Shown piece after piece: positions 31,901-42,400 of a stretch of 64,000 nucleotides of DNA (position 1 is the first letter of the stretch; every line of letters starts with the position of its first letter). Under the pieces are notes generated by a model. The model saw only the letters and a program-made list of their open reading frames with translations. It was not told the DNA's origin and made no database searches. The translations under genes and the position numbers were made by a program. The DNA lies in the NCBI RefSeq assembly GCF_026151205.1, contig NC_087074.1:4216001-4280000 (forward strand), read 5' to 3'. Source of the stretch: Bolinopsis microptera. Taxonomy: Eukaryota; Ctenophora; Tentaculata; Lobata; Bolinopsidae.

Positions 31901-34045
31901 GTTGTCTCATAGAATCCAAAAAGGACAGGACATAGGCGGACATAGACGGACATGACACCCCCCCCTATGTAGTAATCTGTTCAGACAATGTATCTGATAG
32001 GCTGATAGGCTGATAGACTCTGTAACCACAAAACATTCCAGCGGTCTGCACATGATAATAATGGACGAGTTGGACGCCATCTGTAAGCAGAGAGGTAGCA
32101 CTAACTCGGGTACAGGGGTACACGACACTGTTGTTAACCAGCTCCTCAGTAAAATAGACGGAGTGGAACAACTTAACAACATTCTCATCATCGGCATGAC
32201 AAACAGGTTCACTTTTTACAACGGATTATGCATTTTTAAATTTTTTTAAACAGTGAAATATAAGTTATTTCAAGTAAAATGTTAAGCTTGAGTATAGAGA
32301 ATCGTTATTACATCAACTAAGAATAAGATTTGTACATTTATGTACTCTACACTGACGAATTTATAAACAATGTGTACTTGTCAGGAAAGACATGATAGAC
32401 GACGCACTGTTGAGACCTGGTCGTCTAGAAATACACATGGAGATATCCCTTCCTAGCGAACAAGGGAGGGTTGAAATCCTTCATATTCACACCGGTAATT
32501 ACACAATACTAACTCTGGCATAATACCCGGCCCCCTAAATACAGAAATATTTTTATAACCCCCTACTCCCCCCCCCCTGTATTAAGCTCTCACTTTCTGT
32601 CAGCTACAATGAAGAAGAGCGGCAGGTTGGACCCGGATGTGAACATTGAGGAGCTAGCAGCTCTGACCAAGAACTTCAGTGGAGCGGAGATAGAGGGTCT
32701 AGTGCGGGCTGCGCAGAGCAGCAGTCTTAACTCTTATGTTACTGCAACTAGCAAGGTATAGTGTGCAGTCCGTGTAGTCTTTATAATACATTATAAGGTG
32801 CACACTGCACATAAAGCAACTTGATTGTATTGTTCTTACTTTAATCAAGATATTGTATTCATACGGGTAGTGGTATTCGTACACTCTCGGCGAGTGGTGA
32901 CCTTTCACCACAAAAATGGTTCTACTATCACTGAGTACTGAGTACTACGAACGGTCCTAACTATAACTGATAACTCTTAAGTTAATTCTTCACAAATAAC
33001 CAAGTGTTGCTCATGCAGGTAGAGATAAATCAGGAGGTTTATAAGCAGCTGAAAGTTAACAGAGGCCACTTTATGCACTCACTGGAGCACGATGTACAGC
33101 CAGCCTTCGGCTCCAACCTTGACGATCTTAACGATTATCTGCTCTACGGAATTATACCTTGGAGTCCAGGTAATTTATTTAAAACATTTTGCTTTCTGGA
33201 ATAGGTCCTGCTGCTCTATTTTACGTCCAATGGACGTTCATGATATGAGCATCTATTCCAATACGTTATGAGAACTTTATGGTACTGTATTTAATTTGTA
33301 CACTAACAGTTTACACGCAAAATTCTTTACTCCGAGTTAAGTTCTCACCATCTCAGGTATTTCCAAGATCCTCCAAGAAGGAGACCTGTACGGCAAACAA
33401 GCAGCGAACAGTGACCGTACTACACTGGTCTCCCTCCTCCTGGAGGGTGAGAACTTCACTGGCAAAACTGCTCTAGCAGTGAAAATAGCCATCAACTCCG
33501 GCTTTCCATTCACCAAGATCATAACCCCTGGCAAGTTGGTCGAACTAGCTGACATGGCTAAAATCAGGGCTATCTACAAGATCTTCACTGACGCATACAA
33601 ATCAGAAGTGAGCTGTGTCATCTTGGACGGGATCGAGTCGCTGATAGAGTACGTGCCCATAGGGATGAGATTCAACATGTCCATGGTGCAGACTATCATG
33701 ACTCTCATTAAAAACCTCCCTCCTCGAGGGAAGAAGCTCATGATAATAGCCACCACTTCTAACCCAAATCTACTGAAAGATATCGGACTACGACAACACT
33801 TTACTCATACCATGACAGTTCCGTTAGTTCAGAGTTCTACTAATCTGATCGAGATTATTGATACGTTACAGGTCTTCACTAAGGAGGAGACTGAGGATCT
33901 GAAGAATGAACTGAAGGATGTGAATTTGAGGGTGGGGATCAAGAAGTTGATTGATATTTGCATGACTGCTAAACAGGCAGGGGATTCCGATACAAAGAAA
34001 GCAACGTTTATTAATTTATTGAACAGGGCTGGAGGTATTTTGTAA
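22981..34045 (+). CDS. NSF: N-ethylmaleimide-sensitive factor, AAA ATPase of SNARE disassembly
   Basis: Exons are 22981-23065, 23264-23412, 23605-23775, 23918-24049, 24200-24416, 27078-27172, 27314-27414, 32042-32206, 32385-32494, 32604-32755, 33019-33169 and 33357-34045. All phases match, giving 738 residues against about 744 in human. NSF acts as a hexamer with alpha-SNAP on cytoplasmic membranes to pull apart SNARE complexes. The N domain covers exons 1-5, with FDIFRRAF-like linker text ([17 protein letters not shown]). D1 has Walker A GPPGTGKT, Walker [10 protein letters not shown] and the arginine-finger region LLRPGR. D2 has a variant Walker A GENFTGKT, where vertebrates have GPPHSGKT, a Walker B-like CVILDGIE and YVPIGMRF. 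Introns 5 (2.66 kb) and 7 (4.63 kb) are greatly enlarged, by a nested gene and a satellite element respectively; the others are about 100-260 bp. Confidence 0.96.
24600..26612 (-). CDS. ABCG (White) family half-transporter, nested in NSF intron 5
   Basis: This is an intronless ORF of 670 residues from the ATG at 26612, on the strand opposite NSF. The nucleotide-binding domain comes first, as in ABCG proteins: Walker [10 protein letters not shown] at about 114-122, Q-loop EQEPHLLS, signature ISGGEKKR at about 221, Walker [15 protein letters not shown] at about 241 and switch His in SIHQPSS. Residues about 400-660 carry six hydrophobic segments, including [31 protein letters not shown] and [16 protein letters not shown]. 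These proteins dimerise and move lipids, sterols, pigments or xenobiotics across membranes. A basic [11 protein letters not shown] stretch near residue 45 is a possible phosphorylation or retention signal. Lack of introns beside a multi-intron host gene suggests a retrocopy origin that stayed intact. The substrate and ABCG subtype cannot be assigned. Confidence 0.93.
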   Translation of the reverse strand: MSWGPLKDLEMSKLTDSDSLPKYEQFGKSDSGSSLQVPSTRRSGRRRRKSSVVKDFGQMSLEWDTITATIEIITSVEKWRSPFCCFKSSVKDRKTILNRVSGTARPGELSFLMGPSGAGKTTLLNCLYGYSKNATLKCTGDIRVQGAPAKYCMGKISAYVEQEPHLLSCLTVWEHIWFHAALRATDCFGPDDIKSKVNSVLRKVGLLHTQGTVIGVSGNGISGGEKKRLSLATELISDPPILFADESTSGLDSSTALSIIKLLKSLAKDGRTIILSIHQPSSAIFMMCDRLTLLSYGQTALHGSMSEIAPFLEQMGSPCPMHFNLADHLMDLSSGEGAYGMIKFYSSQASKGYQTEGKVSKASSVSSLLDALAMSGTVGSRQVTFLAQLRAVMWRSGVVNARHLALGKMRMFQTIFVAGLLSVIFFQIPDNPETSVSKIGVICLAILNHTCIVGFAVMRAFIADKEIYMQEKQLNMYTATVLFISQNLTDLPFTLAHGWIYSTIIYWAVGFQSSFTKYLITSAAITLSDVCSVGYGMTIAALARDFTRAQAINLGIFSLMALFIGNFLNPQTIPAYLQAGRYFCWMAPAVEIAAVTEFKDSFFNSTDETFHGFDSGLIVLDFYGFDTNDYLQRDLIWLFVLVIFYRLTAYSVLLITSRKSGASKIDIQKT
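26613..27077. other. Remainder of NSF intron 5 upstream of the ABCG gene
   Basis: About 460 bp separate the ABCG start from NSF exon 6 and must hold the minus-strand promoter. No ORF or recognisable element was seen. Confidence 0.4.
27830..30316 (+). repeat. 2.5-kb polypyrimidine satellite (TCC/CAGTCCTCC) with higher-order repeat
   Basis: The strand is almost pure C/T interrupted by CAGTCC, GGGTCC and CAGCCATCC variants of a trinucleotide-like array. A block starting GGGTCTTCCTGATCCTCC recurs near 28759, 29423 and 30089, giving a higher-order period of about 665 bp; the intervening text is nearly identical between copies. The array resumes at about 31588-31650 after the LINE. Long open frames here are an artefact of composition. 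Confidence 0.92.
30317..31587 (+). mobile_element. 5'-truncated CR1/Jockey-type LINE inside the polypyrimidine tract
   Basis: One open frame, 30317-31408, starts abruptly inside the reverse transcriptase and reads to its stop without a break. Motifs are [20 protein letters not shown], the catalytic [21 protein letters not shown], and a thumb/tail with [17 protein letters not shown] and [12 protein letters not shown] 180-bp 3' UTR ends in TATTATTATTATTATC, typical of LINE 3' tails. The satellite reads CCTCATC before and ATCATCAGTCC after, so a few bases of target were duplicated. It is distinct from the LINE at 5459 in sequence and lacks the endonuclease, so it is dead. Confidence 0.9.
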
Positions 34046-34875
34046 CTGACTCGTTTACCAAAATGCTGTATTATTTTTTTTCAAGATCCTATTTTAATTA
34101 TAATATTTGCAGCTTTAACAGTTTGGAGGCATGACGCACGATGCAATTTTTCGGGTTTCATTATAAATTTCACCAAATTTTAACGGTAAGATTTCCTAAT
34201 AAGTCGTACCTAGCTGTAGCCTGTTTCAATCTGTAGAAAATAAGCGAGGTAATTAGCTGGATCTAATTGCCGAGTTGGTTTTCAGCTATAAAAGTATATT
34301 AACTAAATAATTAGTGAGTGTGAAATTGGACTGGTACTGACTACCAAGCACTAAATGTTGGATTACCTGTATTATAGGCGTCATTTATTTTTAATAATTG
34401 AGGTATGATGATATAAGTTAATTCTGAAAACGTAATAAATCTTATAAATATAGTTGTACAAGTGATATCGTTTTTTGGGAATATTGTTCAGTTAATTGAA
34501 TTTGTTTATTGAAGTTAAATGTTGCTGATTGTTTACAATTATTGTCACTAATATGCATCTCTTAGATATTGTACTTATTTCATTCAATGCTCATTCTTCA
34601 ATTGTCTGTTTTGTAAGATTCTACCAGGTTTCTAAACCTGTATCATGCATATTTTGACATGATTAAATATCAACTATAATTTAGAAGTCAATTTTATTAA
34701 GTTTTCTGTACCACTTCGATTCATCACAGCAGCCGTAAAGAAAGTTGGTACCCCCTGTAGAAGTATATCAACAATATGTTCCACAATAGTTCAAATGTGT
34801 TTCAAGTATTTCAATTTTACAAACTCTAACGCCTCCCCGTTATCTTAGCAGGAGTGTACATGTTATGATATAAAA
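34046..34875. other. NSF-NDUFS7 intergenic region
   Basis: This is 830 bp of AT-rich DNA with no supported ORF. AATAAA occurs near 34434 in GTAATAAATC; no structural RNA or element was recognised. Confidence 0.5.
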
Positions 34876-35875
34876 ATGTCGGTTATCTTGCGAAGAATCC
34901 TCCCTCCCGCACTAAGATCCCTGAGTTCTACTTTGAGTTCTGTGCCCTCCAACGTTGACCCCAACTCTAGCGTAGCCAGGACAACTAGAGGAAACTATGA
35001 TTTGGAGAACCCTGCCAACGTCACATCTCGTCTTCCCAGTGAGTGTTTTCATTTGACAGACAATTAAATTGCGATTTAAACACGAGACAAAGTTTCAATT
35101 TCGTTACATCCTGAATTCTTGTCTGAAGTCAGTCTCTGCAATAAACAACTATAGGTGTCATCCATTTGGTGTAATAACTACTCTCGTTCTTGTATAATAA
35201 TCATATAATATTCACACCTCTGTTCTAGCGTTTAATCCCTCAATACTTCAGCTCAAGCTAACAGTGCGGGAGAGTTTGCAGTAACAAGTATCGATCATCT
35301 GTTCAACTGGGGCCGGAAATCCTCCTTGTGGCCACTTACATTCGGTCTGGCTTGTTGCGCTGTGGAGATGATGCACTCTGCAGCTGCGCGGTACGATTTC
35401 GACAAGTTCGGTATCGTGTTCAGAGCCAGTCCTAGGCAGGCAGATGTGCTCATTGTAGCAGGTGAGGGACACAAACTTGAGATAATTTTAATTTTCAAGA
35501 TGTGTATGTCCTTATTGTGAGCGAATGTTTTGTAAGATGATTACTTGTGTTTTTACTCTAAACAGATTTAAAATTAGCCTTCATTTCCAATCTCTCCCAG
35601 GAACTTTAACCAACAAGATGGCTCCAGCCATGCGAAGAGTTTACGACCAGATGCCTGAACCAAAGTGGGTAATCTCAATGGGCTCGTGCGCTAACGGTGG
35701 GGGCTACTACCACTACTCATACTCCGTTGTAAGGGGTTGCGACAGGATCGTCCCTGTGGATATCTACGTGCCAGGGTGCCCACCCACTGCAGAAGCGTTA
35801 CTGTACGGATTCTTGCAGCTTCAGAAGAAGGTGCAGGCTGAGAGACGTACACTTCATTTCTACAGGAGGGCCTAA
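34876..35875 (+). CDS. NDUFS7: NADH dehydrogenase iron-sulfur protein 7 (complex I PSST/NuoB subunit)
   Basis: Exons are 34876-35038, 35252-35461 and 35601-35875, phases 1 and 1, giving 215 residues (human 213). The subunit binds iron-sulfur cluster N2, the last centre before ubiquinone in mitochondrial complex I. The first 45 residues are Arg/Ser/Leu-rich without acids ([19 protein letters not shown]), as expected of a mitochondrial presequence. The conserved core has [15 protein letters not shown], with the adjacent Cys pair, then [20 protein letters not shown] and [18 protein letters not shown], which together supply the four cluster ligands. The second exon starts after TACTTCAG; an earlier AG at 35228 would bring in a stop. 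AATAAA at 35931 is the likely polyadenylation signal. Confidence 0.96.
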
Positions 35876-36383
35876 GTGATGGAGAAGGAACTTTAATTTA
35901 TATTTCAAATGTGTACAGCTCTTGGAGGTGAATAAACCCAGATTAAATCTGAAATGAACTGATAAAGAGTAAGTAAGATATTGAGTGTTGTCTCCTGTGG
36001 CCCGACCCACTATGCCAGTGTGACCCCCGGTAAATTGTTGAAGTTTAGGATTGAACTTTTTGATTAACTTGTTAACTTAAGGGCTTATCTATTGAGTTCA
36101 TTGAGCAATAAATCACTGCAATATCAAGGAAAAACTTAGAATTTGCTTCGCCAGACATCATGTTCATTTAATGTGAGTTGCACTACAATTAATTTTGGTT
36201 TTTGTAAATAATTTTCAAAATATTTATGTGTGATCGATGTCTACATAATCATAAGTTGCTGCATTTGTAATTGAAAATACATAATCGATTTGAAAATGTA
36301 AAACAGACGGCTAAAATTCAAACAGATCATTATGTACATATTATATATGCGTTACGTTACCTGATCCTACAATGTATTTTAAT
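35876..36383. other. NDUFS7-COPS2 intergenic region
   Basis: AT-rich and without a supported gene. It contains the NDUFS7 poly(A) signal near 35931 and presumably the COPS2 promoter. Confidence 0.45.
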
Positions 36384-36459
36384 GGTGCTAATAACATTCC
36401 ATTAGCTAGAGATAAGTTAGCGATAAGGTGCTAATAACATTCCATTAGCTAGAGATAAG
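36384..36459 (+). repeat. Tandem 43-bp duplication abutting the COPS2 start codon
   Basis: GGTGCTAATAACATTCCATT and AGCTAGAGATAAG occur at 36384-36416 and again at 36427-36459, two bases before the ATG at 36462. It must lie in the 5' UTR or core promoter of COPS2. Confidence 0.85.
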
Positions 36460-36461
36460 GC

Positions 36462-39400
36462 ATGTCTGATAACGACTTTATGTGTGATAGTGACGAGGAC
36501 TATGATTTAGAGTACAGGTTAGTTGGGAGTTTTACTTTCTGCATTATTAATCAATCCTGTGACTGTAATAATAGCAAGAATGGCATCTCATATCTGTAGA
36601 CTTCTAAACTATATTGTATTATGCACATTTGAAGTTAATTTACTGGTTTATAGAATACCTGTTATATCTACAGTGACGATGAAGAAGAAGACGAAGAAGA
36701 CTCCACGTTAGAAAACCAGTACTATAACAGTAAAGCAACAAAGGAAGAGTCCCTCAAAGACGCGCTTGCTGGTTTTGCCAAAGTTATCACACTGCAAAGT
36801 GAAAAGGGAGAATGGGGCTTTAAAGCGCTGAAACAGATGTTGAAGATTAACTTTAAGCTTGGTAAATATCTCCTTTTTAAAAACTTTGTTGTGTTCAGTC
36901 AACTCTTTGAGGGACCATACTTGTCGATAAATAAAATGCTTGTCTTAAATTTGGCATTCTTTGTCACTTCAATGGACTATATTGGAATGTCATGAGCTGT
37001 ATCTACGAGATTTAAAACTGATCATAATACTCGGCAGGCAATTACGATGATATGATGGTGCACTATCGAGAACTGTTAACGTACATAAAATCGGCTGTAA
37101 CCAGAAATCACAGTGAAAAGAGTATAAACTCAATACTTGACTATGTTTCTGTCAGTAAGAATGTAAGTCATAAATCCCCTTTGTTCTTGAATTTGTGACA
37201 ATACTTTTGTCGAAACTTTATTCGTGTATATTGTGCAAGTTTAATCAAAACTTCTGGAGCCCTGTATCCAATTGAGAAATAAGGCAAGCCTAGGCGAAGT
37301 TCCAATGTCTTTTCCTTTCAGATGGTTCTACTGCAAGAGTTATACGAAACCACACTGACAGCTCTACAAGAGGCTAAAAACGAGCGTCTCTGGTTTAAAA
37401 CCAATACCAAACTAGGAAAACTGTACTTTGACTTGGGTGAATATGGACAGTTACAGAGGGTGATAAAGCAGCTGCATGCTGCTTGCAAGAATCAGGATGG
37501 ATCTGATGATCAAAAGAAAGGTATTGGACATTTCTTGAGATGTTTAGGACCTATTCATCAAAAACGGTCTACTCAATTAAATTCTGTACGGCGCGGTCAC
37601 AAATGTCCATACAAGTCAGCGCTTTCAAACGCGCTTTTTACGCGCGGTCGCGTTGCTTATTAAATTTTGTCACACGTACGTACGTACGGTTTTTTGGCAC
37701 TGCCACAAATGCGGTAGCAATTATTGTTCAACGACCTTGCAATCACAAATTTGACATTTCTCATAAACTAAAACATAGGAACATAATGCCCCCTCCGCTT
37801 TGAACAAACAGTTGTGCCGCATATTTGACCGACAATCATCTCGCGAGGTGTATAGGGTCTTCAGAAGATCTTAAAATCATTTTTCTTTACTAAAATGTCT
37901 GTTGTACAGTATTCACCTTCTACCATCGAAATATCACTTTTAGTATCAGAATGAAAACTGCAACCTTAATAATCTTCAGGGACGCAGTTACTAGAGATAT
38001 ACGCACTGGAGATACAGATGTTCACGGAGCAGAAGAACAACAAGAAATTAAAGGTTCTGTACGAACAAAGTCTGCAAGTCAAGTCCGCTATTCCTCACCC
38101 GCTCATTATGGGAGTTATCAGGTAATTGTCTTGTTATTGTCCGTCTTAGGCTGATGTATACAAATGAAACTATGTTATTTGCATTTTATCATTATTATCA
38201 ATTTTTCGTTATTTACATAAATTACAATATTTACATCAACACAATACGCCAAATTTTACATATTATATTATCGTATGTCGTGAATTGAAATAGCCAAATG
38301 TAATGGAAACAATTCCCTTCAGCGATCGATGACAACTTAAGTTTAAAACCAAATAAACGGTTAAAGAGGAAATCTAAAATACTTTTAATTTCACTTGAAA
38401 TTCTGAGGCCATTAATACCACTTAACAGTCAACATTCGAACATAAACATTTCCTGCCAAAAATGACCCTATAGTTGTGTCTACGACTATGAACAGTGAAC
38501 ACAAATGCTGACAAATACAATCAATAACAATTAACAATATATGTACACGTATGTAGGGATTGCAGTCTTTCTTGTGACCATTATAAAGTCACTGCCGAGC
38601 ACCTTCCTAGCTCAGTTAAACTCCACCGACTTTGGCTCATCTTCCTTCTCTGATATTAACATCATAATCTTCTGCACCTGAGATTAATGGTGCTGTTGCA
38701 ACACATTCTCCATCAGACTGGTCAAATAATCGATCCTACAGTCACCATGCTCACAAGGGGTACAGGTTGCCATGGATCTGGACATGGAGCTGATACTGCG
38801 GGGGAGTGCTGCAGAGAGAGGGCGCTGAGGTCGGACTGCTGAGAGAGGTTGGGGTGAGGGTGTGTTGCGCTTGTTGCACAGCCTGGATACCGCCCGGAGC
38901 AGGGTGTGCTTCTCTAGCTGCAGCATGTTTATCTCGCTCAACGTCTCCTGAAGTGTGTATGTTAGATTATCAGGTACGGATATTATCTTTGTGTGGAAAG
39001 GGTGGTCAGAGTGGTTATTGATTACAATTTAACATTCTTTGTTGTTGACTTTGCGAATAGCTTAAATCCGCAAACCTGAAGCTGAGACTCTAGTTTTCTG
39101 ACGTGATAATGAGAGAGAGAGTGACAGAGGTTCTCTAACATCATGTTGCACCCACACTCCGTGGTGGAGTGGTCTGACACCGCGCGGATGTGGTGCACGT
39201 GCGCTTCAAGCAGCTGTCTGATTACTCTCACCTGGGGTGGGATGTGTTACAAGTGATGACCTAGGTCGCTATTTATTTATGAGTTAACAGTGTGGATAAT
39301 TATAACATGATTAACACTGATAATCGAATAAATCTGGAACTTTCCTGCCGTTTTAATGGCACGATTAGAGAAAGAAGTAAAGGAGAAAGCAAGGCTCAGT

Positions 39401-42400
39401 TGAACTGAAATACCTCTTGGGTAACATGTGAGAGTTGTTTGCTAGCCTCGCCCAGGACTTGGGGTGTGTCGGTGTTGTGGGCCATCACTGCTATCTGCTG
39501 CGCTTTCTTCTTTAGCTCAGCCGGCTCACTGTGTATCACTACCTTACCTGAATCAGGGTTTAATATTGCATAACTAGTAACTTATCCTATGGCAACTCAA
39601 GAATGATCTAGATTCTAGATATTGGTGGATAGGTAAACCATACGTGTTTTAACACGTGACAGTGGTTCTGAGTTTTGATTGGTTGATCGCTGTCATTTGT
39701 CAAAACAATATGGTTAGCCTCTGCATCAGTATCCAGATGTATGTACGACTCTTGCTCAAAAATTACTATCCGATCGTTTAGAACTGATTTAAGGAATTTA
39801 CCTTTGGTAAGAGGGCAGGTTGGAGGACAAGTCTCCAACTTCAGGACTGCTTCCAGTTTAGCTTGGAGCTGATCTTTGCCATCGTTCTTACTGAATCTCA
39901 CCTTCTTCCTCTCAAGTTCCCGTCTCAGGGAGGGTATAGAGAGCTTCTTGAGGAGCTCTAAACTTGTTTCTGCGCCCAAACCAGCGGGAACCTGAGATAA
40001 TTACATTAATATTTTATTTTTAAACATATTGCCTATTTGACTCTAACAGTGCAGTAAAAGCAAAATGTATGCGAGGCCGAGAAGGGAAATTTATGCGGGA
40101 AGGAAAGATAGGTGAATCTAAAGGGGCTCGTTTAGTTGGTCCTAATTTAGTCCAAGTTGATCCCTCGCTCCTTCGACCATTGTAGTCGCAAATAATCAGT
40201 GTTCTTCTCGAACTTTACCTGATAAACTCCTCTACTCTTAAGATGAAGAGGGCTGAGATACTTCAGTTTAGAGAATCCTCTTGAGACCCTCCTGTTCACT
40301 TTCTTCTTAGCTTCAACAACAGTTTCAGACCCACGAGAGGCACCCCTTCTGACCGTCTTCTTAGCATCAATAACCAGTTCAGATCCTTTTGAAACACTTC
40401 TTCTCACTTTCTTGTGAGCTTTTCCGATCAATCCAGATCTTCGGGAGACTCTTTTGGTGACATTTCTTTTGGTTTGAATGGTTTCAATAGCCATACTAAA
40501 TCTCAAACTGATAGCAAATAAGAACGACTAGAAATAACTGAGGCAATGAAAACGATTTTTTAACTACACTAAAGACGAAAGTTGTCATTTTTATAGTGAT
40601 TTTAGCTAACTGAAACAAAAGAAGGTTACTCTGTCTTCAATGATTAATAAGGGTACTGTTCCTGGTGACATGATACCCAGATATTGTCCACAGCATGTTA
40701 TACGAGATGGTGACCTGGAGTTGGTTGCAGTAACAACCGTCTCCCTGTTGCAATCAGACCGGACTGTTCCATCAACACAATACGCTACTTGGATTACATC
40801 TGACACTTCTCCTTAATCAGATCGCAGATGGTTGATACAAAACCCAATGTAATCTCACATCTTTTTATCACATGACTGGCACTGATTGACGCTTGATTAG
40901 CACGTGGCTGCTATTTGACAGCCACGTGACTTCCATGTCAGGTGACATGAGACCCACCTGTTCAGTCTGCGTAGCGAGTGTGGCGGTTCCGGTCTTCTCC
41001 CCCACCACACACTCCACCTTCATGTCTCCCACGTCTATGATGAGGGGCGAGGCTGCGGTCATTTCACTGCAATCGTTATCTTCTGAAATTACAAGTAGGT
41101 CATTATGAGCAGGGTAATTACTAATTATCCGTAATTATCACCAATTACAGGTAATTGGTATAATTATACTTTAGAAACAGTACATGTCACAGTTGATTAG
41201 ATGATCATTTGGCGGTCCACTACGCGGAGGTTCGAAGTTTGAAGTTTTAAAGGCCCGCTTACATGGAAATGTAACTCCGAGTGTAAATACGGAATCTCTT
41301 GTAATATCAAACCTTTCTCTTTCACAACATAACTCTTAGACCTAGCCAGAGGGCCCCCTCTTCTCTGGACCCTCACCTCCTCCCCACTTTCCTTACTCCC
41401 TTCCAGTCCCTCGAACAACTCAGAACTAGCCGCTAGTGAGATAAAACTCTGGGTCTCTCCGTTCGAACTCTTGCGGAGGGTTGGGGAGGTATCGTGAGTT
41501 GGAATATCTTCCTCGAAGGAGCAACTTTTCTGTCTTATCCGTTTCAAGCCTCCTAGAATCTTATTCTTCCCTTTTCTTTTTGGTATGCCAGATCTGTCAG
41601 GTCTCATGTAATTCTCTTCAACAATGGTTTTCGGTCGGTGATACCCAAAACTACGACTTTTCCAAGAGTTCCTTTTGAAATGATTACCAAGAGGATCACC
41701 GTTCATACATTTCAGATCATTTCCTTCCATGTAACAAGAACAGTAACGATTGACAAAGCGGGAAAATCGACCCAATTTGGTGAAATCAAACCACCCTCTA
41801 AAATGTTCAATGTTTAGTTTACTGGACCATCGGTAGCTAAACTATTAATATCGGGAATAGTTGCAATAACCTGTGTCTGCTGGCTCTACTGTAAAGATTA
41901 AAGACAACGCAATGTAATAATACCAAGCCGTAGAGGAGGTCTAGAGAAGATAATCGTGCAATCTCAAGCACAGCCTGAACTCTTACTATAGATTGAGGAC
42001 ACCTGGCCAGTGGTTGTCGTCATGGTTACCCTAAACATCTTCTTTTGGTTACTATGGAAACGGTGGATATTAAGGACCGGAAATGATGCGCACATGTGTG
42101 CAAGCATTAGCCACATAGGTTGTATGTTTGGGTTAGAAGTTGAAGAAAATTAGTACACAGTCGATACATGAATACTGGATAGTATTCAGTCGATACTGGC
42201 TACTGGCTGTTTTGGAGATTAAGGTAAATTAAGTAATGTCTTGGATATATGAGAGGCCAGCTGCAGCGGTGCATTGAGAAGTCATGATAGCGATATTACA
42301 GGTGGAGATGGCTTATACACATTACACAATGACTAATGATGATAACACTTATTGGCTCGTTTAACCGGCTATTAACCACTCTAACATCACGGTAATAAAT

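Larger units (their letters stand above)
27499..31965. mobile_element. TIR-bounded satellite-bearing DNA element in NSF intron 7
   Basis: The left end GGGGGGGTGTCACGTCCGTC (from 27499) and right end GACGGACATGACACCCCCCC (to 31965) are inverted copies. TATGTAG occurs directly outside both (27492-27498 and 31966-31972), as expected for a target-site duplication. Just inside both ends lies the same direct segment TCTCATAGAATCCAAAAAGG, joined to minisatellites of 10-bp units of the GGACATAGGC type (27550-27660 and, complementary, 31760-31900). Between them sit a CAAAAACGGA run, a 2.5-kb polypyrimidine tract and an inserted LINE. No transposase ORF is visible, so the element is non-autonomous. Confidence 0.65.

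Noticed and set aside
27490-31970. CRISPR-like array suggested by many short repeats
   Set aside because: The repeats are contiguous 10-bp and trinucleotide-type units with no unique spacers, and the genome is eukaryotic.
37540-37700. GCGCGG-rich stretch in COPS2 intron 4 as another copy of the 12779 foldback
   Set aside because: It shares base composition (ACGCGCGGTCGCG) but no extended match or inverted arms could be aligned.
40606-40806. 66-residue minus-strand ORF between the two alternative first exons
   Set aside because: No splice sites in phase and no conserved features; treated as intron.
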